Under the pieces are notes generated by a model. That model was not told the DNA's origin, searched no databases, and worked only from the letters and a program-made list of their open reading frames with translations. From positions 6,513,501 through 6,577,500 of the forward strand of contig NC_090285.1 in NCBI RefSeq assembly GCF_037392515.1: a stretch of 64,000 nucleotides of DNA, given 5' to 3'. The stretch's first letter is position 1; the number at the start of each line of letters is the position of its first letter. Below, in pieces: positions 32,270 through 42,545 of this stretch. The stretch is from Haliotis asinina. Taxonomy: Eukaryota; Mollusca; Gastropoda; Lepetellida; Haliotidae. The translations under genes were made by a program, and so were the position numbers.

Positions 32270-34810
32270 GGATGGGTTTGAGTGTGTTTTGCTAACGTTT
32301 TTCTAGAGTCGAAAGATAGGGAACCCATTTCGAATACATGCACATAGATGTATCATCAGAGATGATTCCTTAGAAGCAATGAACACGATACCGCTACAAC
32401 TTGATCGCGTTATTGATGACAGCTGTTAACCTTTTCGACGTCGGGCCTGGCGTTGCAGGTACCTGGTAACACGGTGATCATGACAACCCATGCTGCCTTG
32501 TTTGCCTGTACCCATTGGTTTCGAATTCGACTACAGCATGAAGACATGTAAATGGGTCATTAAAAGGCATAGTGTTGACACCAGTTGTTCGCGAAAGGGT
32601 GAGTGGATTCTACCCCACCGGTGACACCCGGCACTCGCCACATGGCATTGACTCGTCAGAGGTCCTGGAACAAATATTAAATCTCATATATACAAACCGG
32701 CGAAAGTCTACATGTTGATTAAATTACATTATACAAACAACCCTTTGAACGTTGTGAAACATATGCCAGAAGAGCCTACATGCATGTGCATTCTGCATCT
32801 TTAGCAAACCAACCTCCGGAACAAACATGCTCAACGCAAGCATGCACGTGCAGTTCGGAACAGGGTGTGTTTGTAATATATTCACAGATGGTATAGTATA
32901 TTCAGTATGTACTTGTAGTTTAAAAAATCGAAAATTATCATTTGTAATTTGACTTTAAAATGCGAGGTACGATATTGTTAACGCTGTGTATAGTTATAAA
33001 TAAAAGTAGATTTTAAATCATAATGTTTTCGTAATAAAGTCTAATAGTATTTTTTATCATCTGGTATGATTTTGTATTTGAAAACAAATAACCCACACTA
33101 TTTACTATGTAGTAGAGGCCCAGTGGATCGACGACCATGCTGTTCATTGGGACTAAAACGTCACTTTGTCCTGAAATTTGAACTACTGTCTCTTAGGTAG
33201 CATTCCATTACTTATTTACTAAGCCTGTAAGCTGGAACAGAATCGAATTACATATTGCATTCATGTGCAAGACACACCTGGTGTGGCTCCGAGGTACGTT
33301 GCCAGAGGTGTTGCGGGTCGCTGTATGTACAGTGTTTCTGCATTCAAATGGTTTGTGTTAATTCGCCTGCTCCAATCCTGATTACGTTCTGAATCCAGAT
33401 TCTGATTCTGACCATTTACCAGTGAGATATGATCATTTATGACCTTTCATCTTGTACTCTGAATGATGCTATTCTGTAAAACTTACACGTGTGTCACTCT
33501 GAGTCGTGAACTGTGAATTGTTTTGATGTATCTCAAAAACAAATGATGTAAATATATCTTCAGCGACTGAAGTCTGTCTATCAATGGCAACACAGTCCTC
33601 TCACAGTCCGGCCACTGTTGGCTACGAGTAGTACTGGAGTGAGTGTATTGGGTTTTGTAACAATAGTCAAGCAATGTCACTTGGAGGGGGAGGGGAGAGA
33701 CACAAGAAATGGGATTCACACATGTTCCCATGTGCGGAATTAGCCAATCGCCCCACCTGGATACAGAAAATCCTACAGCCATGCACTAAGCTACTGGCAT
33801 TCCGAGAACCTACTGGGTAGAAGGCCAACTCCACTGATGGGAGTTATACTACTTAGGTTGTTTATTTTCCGGATATGGGGATTATATAACGGTCTGTTGG
33901 TTCTATGGTTGTATACTGACTGGGAAAACACCTAGAATTTGATGAAGAGACTCTGTTTTGGCCAGTATGTTTAGTACCCGATGTGCCATTTTTTGTCTCC
34001 CCAGCGGAGATAAAGATGGGATTTGGTGGCGTAAAATCATGTTCGTTCAACGTGTGCGTCCATACTGTACATGTGCTCTGACCAAAGGGGCGATACGCAT
34101 GTGCGTGCCATGTAGTATTCAGAAAACAAATAATTACTCATGTCAACGGGCCCAAGGAAAACCAATAGCAGTCCGAATCAATAATAATTAATTGTTAAGA
34201 ATTTGAGGTAGTTCAAAATGCACGTTTAGGTCATGCAACACATGCTGGCCAATGTCAAACGGCAGTGGCTTTAAAAGGAAAGCCCATCCACAACCATGAA
34301 AGCAAAATACACCCGAGCACAAAATTTAGATCGCCTTCGTAACTTACATTTACAGAGTAAGCAGGGTAGTTAATACCATCTAAAGCTGGACATGCAATGT
34401 AGTTTAAATAGATTAGACCACTCGGACCACCGTTGAAATGCTGAAACCCGTCACAACGGTTACATCCGGGTCCTTCGTGATCTAATCTGTACGTTGAGTT
34501 TGGGCTGGGTATTGGGTATTGCTATACATTGCTATACACGTAACTTGTATTTCTGTACGTATTGCAATAAACTGGAGAAACGAGGACCTTAGAGAATTTT
34601 GGCACATTTGCCAGTGTTTCCTTAACTATATTCTTTTTTTTCAGGTTCAATAAAATACGAATCATTGTGAGATGGCTTATTGAAAATAAATAAACAAAAA
34701 TAAAGCTTTTCTCAGTTCTCACATGTTTCTTTTCTTTCCAGACACTCTGGCACATACAGTCTAAATCACTTCTTTCACAGAATCTAAGTTAAAACTAGCA
34801 CCATTCCTAA
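32270..34810. other. Intergenic, nothing recognised
   Basis: Mostly AT-rich single-copy-looking sequence. No exon, transposase fragment or SINE could be supported. Short frames in this interval have no recognisable content. Confidence 0.35.
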
Positions 34811-34829
34811 AAATGAGTGTAGTTAGCTG

Positions 34830-35210
34830 ACGCCGTCGGTTCCAAATGCTTTCCCGTGCTTCAAATACTCAATAACACCCGGAAATCGGCCAACACATGA
34901 TGTTTATCGACATTGTAAACAAAAAAGTAAACCAAAAAGGGGTTTTACTGGCTGCACTCGTTTACATCGAGTAGGGGTACAGCAGTGAAGTTTCATCAGC
35001 TGGCCGTTTCGGCTGGTTCCCATGGTAGCATCTGGAGTTGCTCATTTGTGACGTCATTCTAACTTTACGTCACAATATAATTTGAACGACGTCACCACTG
35101 TTGATGACACAGCAAAACAATTGTTTACGTGTCAATACGCAGTGAATAGTTTCCGGGAATCTAATACCATTTGATCATGTTTTTCAACGAATCAGATCAC
35201 AGAACACAGT
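34830..35210 (+). repeat. Dispersed repeat, inverted relative to 61500-61930
   Basis: Shared blocks include gtgcttcaaatactcaataa (about 34857), cattgtaaac, gctcatttgtgacgtcattc (about 35040) and gtgtcaatacgcagtgaata. It contains a perfect TGACGTCA palindrome near 35048. Non-coding; the element class is unknown. Confidence 0.75.
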
Positions 35211-35423
35211 AACGTTTGGTTTACAATACTGATTTGTTCACAACTTGACCGTGCAGTAACTGGTATGAGATGCAGTTATTCCACCGTCGAACATAGTGAA
35301 TTATGTGCACTCCCTTCTCCAAAATTCCCAATGAGCTCTTGTAATGACTGCTTACACATTAAAGCGTCACAAAACCACAGTGGCATCACTGCATATGCAC
35401 GCCGCTCTTAACGTTAATAGGTC

Positions 35424-35600
35424 GGTGGGGTGGCCTAATGGTTAAAGCCTTCGTTCGGATTGACGAAGGCCTGGGATCGATTCCTCATGAGGGGACAATC
35501 TGTGAAGTCCATTTCTGGTTTCCGGTTTCCCATGTCGTCGTATTGCTTGAACGCTTACTCAGTGCTAACACACAGGTTAATTGTCCTGTCCACTGAAAAC
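35424..35600 (+). repeat. tRNA-derived SINE, well-preserved head
   Basis: A box tggcctaatgg (about 35433) and B-box-like gggatcgattcc (about 35473) at tRNA-like spacing, followed by a non-tRNA body (aagtccatttctggtttcc). Mismatched arms and the long tail rule out a tRNA gene. Confidence 0.75.
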
Positions 35601-36880
35601 AAAATCCACGTTAATGAGCGAAAATCCTCTCGCTGAGCGTATACTTATACATATCTAAAATAACAAAAGTAATATATCCGTCTTAGTGTTGTGCAAAATC
35701 CTCTCTCGAATATACGCCATGCTGGGAATACACGGGTGGGTGGGTGTGTTCAGAAACCGTTTCGAGAGCATAGCGACACGGCGATTGGCTGTTTGAAGTT
35801 CAGCAGACGATATCAGCCAGTGTGTATACGGGTGTATCTGGTTTGTCAACGGGAGCGGAAGCCTATACTGACCTCGAGGTCATCTAAAGAGTCACACAAC
35901 TAGGGTATACACAGTTATCTTGTGTGGTGAACTTTTGCCAGGATATTCTGACACATGGTAAGTTGCAGATTCATGCACCGTCCTGTAGTGATCGCGTGCC
36001 GAACACACGATGAACATACTGGCACGCACCTGTTGCTTCGTCGTGCAGGTGACAGGTGAGAGTCCCACTCTGCGATACAGATATAGGAGCACTACACTGT
36101 ACATACATGCCCTGATGCATGCAGATCGATAGCCACTGTCTATCATCACCCATGTGTCAGGATGGTTGTAGACATAATATGTGACATCGTTGTCAAGTAC
36201 TTGATAGAAGGAAAGGCATTTGTCTGGTAAGTCGGCCTTGGGAGTGGCAAGTTACACAGGAACAATGTGTTATAGTCTTGATTACAAAACTCAGTGGAAT
36301 GTTTGTGTATTACTTTTCATTGCGATGATGTGTTGACCACGTCAGACTACAGTACATGAGGCCATTAACATCCTATTTCATGTATGCTATTTGAGGGAAT
36401 GATCAATGATGAACAATAATATTGAAGTGCGTATAGATTTTGGAATGATTTCTGCCCATAACCCCTTGAAATAATGATACTAAATAGAACACATTTTAAG
36501 TTGTGGTTACAGGCCACAATTTTAGTTTTCATACAATTATGTATATTTGTATTCATGTTGTCAGCTTATCTGAACATTTTATTCCCCAGTGACATGAATG
36601 TGGGCATTCTACAACAAAATCACACATTTTCATGACATTTTTCAGTTAAGAAACATGATATTGTAACTTTGAGGAGTGTATCCAAGAAGAACACTGCATT
36701 ACAACTGCATGTTTAACACAATTTTATTTTAAAAGTCTCCATTTTGGAAAGAGCAGAAAATTTGCATTTTTTAAAAACTTACTGGTGAGCAATATTTCTG
36801 CTGACTTAAAAACGTTTATTCACGTTATTAGAACAGAAATGTTATATGAACCATCCTTAAGTCCTCTGGTTTAGAGCTTG
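35600..36880. other. Intergenic, nothing recognised
   Basis: No coding exon or repeat family could be supported. Confidence 0.35.
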
Positions 36881-36889
36881 ATTAGAATT

Positions 36890-37070
36890 GCATCAGCAAA
36901 GCATCTTTGTCATAAGAGGCATCTTACAGGATTATCCCAATTGTGCAGATGCTGCTGATCACTGTATTGTCTGATTCAGACTTGATTATTTACAGATCGC
37001 TGCCATATACCTGCAATATTGCTGAGTGTGGCGTAAAACTAAAGTCATTCACTCACTCTTACAGGATGAG
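36890..37070 (+). repeat. Haliotis-type SINE, 5'-truncated
   Basis: Contains cataagaggc, gctgatcactgtattgtctg, ttgattatttacag and the tail ctgcaatattgctgagtgtg followed by a cattcactcactc run. Confidence 0.8.
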
Positions 37071-37857
37071 ACTTATTGACTTGCCATCACATCCTAGATA
37101 CTGTCTAGATTAATACTTATGATGAAAGTCACAAGATTGTGTGGTTCAGATCATTATTTAAAACTGCTGTTTTTTTGTCTGAATCTTGCTGAGTGTTGTG
37201 TTTAACAGTAAGCACAAAAATGGTAAGGTGTAATTCCTGCTGGATGTTTATTGGCATTGTGAGCAGGAGATCCAAATAGCAATCCTCCCCAACAATGCTA
37301 ACAGATATAACATCACAAATATAAATCACAAGGAGCCTTTTTACATAATGTTATCTTTTTTGCCTTTTCAGTTTATCAGGTTTTAGCTGACAACACTGTT
37401 GGGAGTCTCTCTTGTATAATTTCAGACATGTTTGCATGCGGCAAGGTAATAAATGTCATAGTTTGTTATTTGTTTTCCTGTATGAAATACAGCTGAGATT
37501 TTAGAAGCATTAACTGATGCTATTACATGGTCATTTAATCTGATATCATAAATAAATGGCTGATTTGCGTCGTGGCAGAAACCCAGGTAATGCCATTTAT
37601 TAGAAACTGTATTTGCAAAGCCTGGTTGCAGGGAAATTGTGAAAAGGTCATTGAAAAGATCATTACCTCATTTGTTGTTACAGTGTGCCAATTTAAGAGT
37701 GACTGTATTCACCAGTCTTCATATTCAGTAGTGCATATTCAACAGTTTGTTAATTCAATAAATTCAACGTTTATTGATTTCAAGTCTTTCACTTCCTGAC
37801 TAATGATTTCTGTATTGTTGAGAACATCATTCAGTACTGTTCGTTTATAGAATCCTG

Positions 37858-37900
37858 GGGCAGTGGGGTGGCCTAATGGTGAAAGCATCCTCTCATGATA
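37858..37900 (+). repeat. tRNA-derived SINE head fragment
   Basis: gcagtggggtggcctaatgg with A box, cut short at the start of the Penelope-like flank at about 37905. Confidence 0.6.
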
Positions 37901-37904
37901 CCTG

Positions 37905-38655
37905 GAATGAAACATACTTTATGGATGACAGCTCCTTATTAATTGCATAGAGCGATGTTTCGATGTAGGTTCTTACATCATTATCAAGCTAAGAGTGAAT
38001 ACAACCAGATGATGAGAGTGTGTATACAAAGTATGTTTTGACAAACAGCAGATAAACATTAACAACAGCAAATAATTTGGTAACGACTGCTACATAATAA
38101 GGAGAGGCCAGTGAGAGACTAGGAACAATAAATGAGACTGGTGAACAAGCCAATAAACAAGGGGATGAAGTTGTAATAACTAGAAGACTGGGTGTTTTAT
38201 ACAGTTTGTTTTTTGATTAATTTTTCATAGGCTGATGGTATATAATATCCTTGGTCTCTGTTGATCAAAGTTTTGTGGCTGCAGATTTCGATGGTTTCCA
38301 ATAGTTTTCTTTTTGTGAAATCTTGATTCTTGGTTGATAGGATTTCGACATTGTCAAACTTGATTTGATGGGAAGGGAATTTCTGTTGGTGATCCGAGGG
38401 GCTGATTTGCTGTCTGCTTTGGCTGTTGAGGTTTTATGTTCTTTTATGCAGATATTAATTGGTTGGGAAGTTTCACCTAAATAGGAGTCACCACATTCAC
38501 AGTTAATCTTGTAGATCATTCCTTTGGGGGGATTGCATCGAAATCGTACATCTCTGTTTGTATTAATTCTTAGTTTGATGACGATCTAAGAACCTACATG
38601 GAAACGTGTCTCTATGCAAGAAATAAGAAGTTGTCAGCCATAAAGTTGTTTGTTT
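37905..38655 (-). mobile_element. Penelope-like retroelement remnant with inverted flanks
   Basis: A GIY-YIG-type fragment (38197-38565) is bracketed by two inverted copies of a ~80-bp segment. The left one (37918-37993, minus) reads cttagcttgataatgatgta and continues agaacctacatcgaaac. The right one (38568-38650, plus) reads cttagtttgatgacgatcta and continues similarly. Penelope-like elements often carry such complex terminal copies. Their reverse transcriptase is not present, so this is a 3' fragment. Confidence 0.62.
38197..38565 (-). pseudogene. GIY-YIG endonuclease end of a Penelope-like element, frameshifted
   Basis: Begins in frame with NRDVRFRCNPPKGMIYKINC, then CGDSYLGETSQPINICIKEHK. 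Near 38398 the frame shifts by one base, after which KFDNVEILSTKNQDFTKRKL, LETIEICSHKTLINRDQGYY and IPSAYEKLIKKQTV run to a TAA at 38197-38199. The Y...Y-LG-T order and the later E and NRDxGY motifs match GIY-YIG nucleases fused to Penelope-like reverse transcriptases. The arginine usually found before the EH motif appears replaced by Cys (INICIKEH). Inactive by frameshift. Confidence 0.65.
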
Positions 38656-38689
38656 CATTTTTTGAGCCACCATCTTCTAGAATGCCGAT

Positions 38690-38815
38690 CAAATTAATCA
38701 TGATACAAGGTTTGATTCTCACATGGAGTACAATGTGTGAAACACATTGTTGCTGTCCTTTGCCATGACATTGCTGGAATATTGCAAAAGCTGGCACTCA
38801 CTCGGAGAGTACGTC
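38690..38815 (+). repeat. tRNA-derived SINE, 3' part
   Basis: Has gtttgattctcacatgg (B-box-like), tgccatgacattgctggaat and a cactcactc end, matching the 3' half of the family seen at 39448 and 60285. Confidence 0.6.
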
Positions 38816-39447
38816 TTTCTTTATCATGAACTTCACTTCAACAAACATGTTTTAGATCAATAAGAATTAGATTATTAAGGAGTAATTGCTCTTGTGTGTC
38901 GTGTTAGCGGCAACATGGTCAAGTGTGTCATTAATTTCAAGGTTTAGCTTCATTGAGAATCTCACTGTTAATCATGAAAATGTAGGCAAGGTGAATCAGA
39001 CATATCCATTTAGACAACTAATGGGTATGGTTGGTAACAGATTGTAACAGGATAGGCAGTCAGTTATTGCCAGATTCATGCCTGACAGTGCCTAGAGCTG
39101 ATATGCAGTGTACCACACATGCAGTGCATGTTGTTTGATGGCCAGAAGTTAATGGATACTCAGGAGATGTTTGATGTCCTGGTTATAGTTGTTTCCAGCT
39201 CTCAGTGCATTTTTGATTTTCTCTGTTGTCTTGTCTGCTGAATTGTTCCAGGAATTCCATGTACAAGAAATAACATCAGTAGAAGTGTACCCAGTAATAG
39301 GTGATTGTCAGCTCTCATGATCCTTGCCCTTCATAAATACTGTTTGAAATGTTATAGAGAAAAGAGGAAAACCCCTGGCAACCTTCCTTCACTTTGTTAC
39401 ACAAATATTTGATCAGTTGTGATGGAACACAGGAGTACCTGTACAGC

Positions 39448-39620
39448 ATGTGCGGTAGCCTAGTGTTAAAGCATTTACTTGTCTTGCCAAAGACCCAAGT
39501 TCAATTTCTCCCATTGGTACAGTGTGTGGTATGGTCCCTTCATTCAGTTGTTTGTGCCACAGAGTTATGATAATGTTGGAATAATGCTGAAAGCTCCATA
39601 AATCTCACTCACTCACTGTG
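39448..39620 (+). repeat. tRNA-derived SINE
   Basis: A box ggtagcctagtg, B-box-like caagttcaatttctccc, body with gttatgataatgttggaat and terminal ctcactcactcact. Confidence 0.75.
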
Positions 39621-40194
39621 TTATGGGGAAGTATTGAGACCAGTTAACCCAGTTGAGTTTGTGCTGTGGAATGACTGAAGCAAATATGTTACCTTTTAGG
39701 TGAAAGTGAATGTGTACATACAGTAATGATTTCTGAGAGCAACAACAATCACGGGGGGAGGAAGGGGGACAGTGATGTAATTGTACAAAAGATAATCACA
39801 ATTTTTTTGTGTTGTAGTAAATTTTTGTTGTCTTTTTTTCATCCAGGTTTCAGAATTTTCTTGTTCATTATACTGCAGCAGTTGAACTTATGTGTGTGTT
39901 ATCAACATGTGCTACATGTCAGATAGGTAATACTACACCAACTGCCTATAGAAACCCCTAGTAAAAAGGTTGTCAAATGTGAGCGTGTAATAAAAACAAA
40001 CATTATGAACCTCCAGTGACGTCATCCCTTTTGTTCCATACAAGGTGGTCCCCTTACAGCCAGTACTGAGACTCAAGGATTATGCTGGGTGTGACTTTGA
40101 GTAGACTGGGAGAGGTTCAAGTATGACCTACTTGGGGGTTTTACTTTTTTCAGTAAGGCTAAAGGTTTTTTTTGTCAATACGACCCTTTAGGTG

Positions 40195-40435
40195 CTACTA
40201 CTTGCATGTAAGAACTGACTGCTTGCATGCAAGAACTGATTTTGAGCTTCAACCTTCTTTTAAGATTGTAGTTTGTATGATTCTTGCTATATGCACCTGG
40301 GTCAATGGACAATGTCTCAGTAACGCACAGGGCTCTAATTACATAGAGACAACATCTCAGAAACACACAGGGATCTTATAATAGAAATATTGTCTCAGTA
40401 ACATGCAGGGTTATAATTACATAGAGACAATGTCT
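40195..40435. repeat. Short tandem duplications
   Basis: Three diverged ~55-bp units with gtctcagtaac(g/a) ... cagggctctaattacatagagacaa, preceded by a doubled cttgcatg(t/c)aagaactga. Non-coding. Confidence 0.5.
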
Positions 40436-40777
40436 ATTCAAGTTAAAAGTGATATTATAATAATAGAGGATACGATTTTTATTAAACAAGTGCATGAATT
40501 GGTTTCAAACTAGCAAAAGCAGGCTTGATACTAAATCTTTCATGAGTTTACTGAATATGGTATTTAACAGAAGAGAGTATAGTATTCTGTTTGTTACTTC
40601 CAACACAAATTGATAGAAACTGCGGCTACAGTGTGAGGACTACCACTGCGACAGCAGCATTAGCATTGTGATGTCATTACTCTGAACCCTTATGACGTCA
40701 TGTATCTAGTGGTAGTACACTAGGGTAATATTGCCGTATGAATATTACACTGCAGTATCTTCCACGGGTGAGTAGTA

Positions 40778-42075
40778 TAGTATTCCCAGAAATTATTGAG
40801 AATCATGTTGCGTCATGTAACTCATTACGTTTATTAACTTCTGGCGTTTTACTTACATAAACATGTTAAAACATCATCCTTTTACAGTCTCAGTCTTGTT
40901 TTAGTACTTTGTTAGACCTCCTCGCTCAGCAATGCATGCCTGAATACGCCTAGGCACACTACCCATCAAAGTTTGTAGGTAATCGTGTGACAGGGTATCC
41001 CAATATTGGACCACCTCGGCCCTCATATCTTCAATATTTCTCAGTCCCTTTTGGTTTATTCTATCCTTCATGACTCCCCACACATTCTCAATTGGGTTTA
41101 GGTCTGGGCTGTAACTGGGCCAGTCTAAAACTTGAACATTTTCGCCCGACAACCACTGTTTTGTGTAGCACGCAGTGTGTTTTGGGTCATTATCATGCTG
41201 GAAAATCCAATCATCTTCATACAATGTTTGTGCTATCGGAAGAAGGTGACCATATAGAATGTCAACGTATCTTTCTTTTGTCAAGTTTCCCGTGAAAACA
41301 CACAATGGCGTCACTCCGCGAGCCGATATGCCACCCCACATGTGAAACTTCGGGCTATGTTTTGGTCGCTGGTAGATAGGTTTGACAGTATCTTTGGTCC
41401 AAATTTTCACACAATTAGGGAAAAGCCATACAGAACTTTCATCCGAAAAGAAAACGTTATCCCAATCTTGATTTTCATGAGCCCGACACCAGTTTAAACG
41501 TTTTTCCTTTTGTGCATCTTTCATCAACGGCGAGGGAATTCCACGTTTTTTCGCCCAATTAAGTCTCTGTAATTCCTGCCTAACTGTTTCATTGCATACC
41601 TGAGGACTTCCTCTGCTAATCATTTCATTTCTGATGTTCTCAACACTTTTCAATTTGCCCCTACTCACAATCTGCCCAAGTCTTCGGCGATCCACAACAC
41701 TGAATTTCCTAGGCCGACCTGCCCCTGCCTTGTGCTCTATCCCGGTTCCTGTTTGGATATTCTTCAAAGTTCTGTATACTGTAGACAGAGGAATACCATG
41801 TCTACAAGCTAACACTTTAGCATCAGCCTCACCCCTTTCAAAATCATCTAGAACGAGCTTTCTTTCCTCTCTTGCTGTAAATTCTGCCACGTCAACACAG
41901 GAAGCCGTCTGCTCAGACAAGGGACATAACTCTTGACGTAATGAGCTGCCTTCTAAGCCTTCAAGAGTTGTCTCCCTTATTTAGTATACTTAGTTCATAG
42001 TGAAAGCCCTTTTTCCAATCTTAGCATCATTAGAAAAAAAACCAAAGATTTTCTCAATAATTTCTGGGAACACTG
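40778..42075 (-). mobile_element. Tc1-like DNA transposon, full length (1298 bp)
   Basis: Terminal inverted repeats (C/T)AGT(A/G)TTCCCAGAAATT followed by ATTGAGAA lie at 40778-40802 and, complemented, at about 42051-42075. TA dinucleotides flank the element (40776-40777 and 42076-42077). One intact transposase frame fills most of it. The size is typical for Tc1/mariner elements. Confidence 0.93.
40901..41920 (-). CDS. Tc1-like transposase, intact (339 aa)
   Basis: Cut-and-paste transposase of a TA-targeting element. The N-terminal half has paired helix-turn-helix regions (about 12-60 and 80-135), linked by the GRPRKF-type basic motif at about 67-74. The catalytic triad is D in FFSDES, D in FQHDNDPKHTA and E in SPDLNPIENVW, with 34 residues between the second D and the E (DD34E). 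The length matches the family norm of about 340 aa, and no stop or frameshift is seen. Start at the ATG at 41920. It sits inside 1298-bp TIR boundaries, so the copy may be recently active. Confidence 0.95.
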   Translation of the reverse strand: MSEQTASCVDVAEFTAREERKLVLDDFERGEADAKVLACRHGIPLSTVYRTLKNIQTGTGIEHKAGAGRPRKFSVVDRRRLGQIVSRGKLKSVENIRNEMISRGSPQVCNETVRQELQRLNWAKKRGIPSPLMKDAQKEKRLNWCRAHENQDWDNVFFSDESSVWLFPNCVKIWTKDTVKPIYQRPKHSPKFHMWGGISARGVTPLCVFTGNLTKERYVDILYGHLLPIAQTLYEDDWIFQHDNDPKHTACYTKQWLSGENVQVLDWPSYSPDLNPIENVWGVMKDRINQKGLRNIEDMRAEVVQYWDTLSHDYLQTLMGSVPRRIQACIAERGGLTKY

Positions 42076-42324
42076 TAAGTCTTGTTATCTGATTAAATTA
42101 ATGGATGGTTCACTCATACAAGACATGTTTGTACTGAACTCCTGTTGAGAAGAGTAATTTTGATTGGTTGTTCATTTCAAGCTCAAAATCAAGATATATG
42201 AGGGTGCCATCCCGTCCGTCTTGCACCCAAATACCATCCATTGTTCTGTTGCATTTGATCACCCCTGAATTCCAAATACTACTTAACACAAAATCAAAAG
42301 CACTTGTCAGAATCTAGCCATGAA

Positions 42325-42545
42325 GATCCGGATTACAGTTGGCCTTCAGCAACACATGCTTGTCATAAGAGCTGACAAACGGGATCAGGTGCTCAGGCTC
42401 TCTGATTGCGTTGACATGTCATTGAATCATAGATCGATGCTCATGCTGTTGATCACTTGACTGTCTGATCCAGGCTCAATTATTTTAAATACCACCACCA
42501 TATAACCTTAATATTGCAGAGTGTGACGTTTAACGACAACCAACT
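42325..42545 (+). repeat. Haliotis-type SINE, diverged
   Basis: ttggccttcagcaacacatg at the head, atcgatgctcatgctgttga in the body and ttaatattgcagagtgtgac at the tail; same order as 57045-57335. Confidence 0.75.

Noticed and set aside
35424..35500. Possible tRNA gene (A and B boxes at the right spacing)
   Set aside because: The arms do not pair as a tRNA, and the same head with the same non-tRNA tail recurs many times; it is a SINE.
37918..38000. Possible hammerhead ribozyme in the Penelope-like tail (gataatg ... cgaaac)
   Set aside because: The essential CUGAUGA core is not intact in either copy (ttgataa and ttgatga), and the flanking stems were not convincing.
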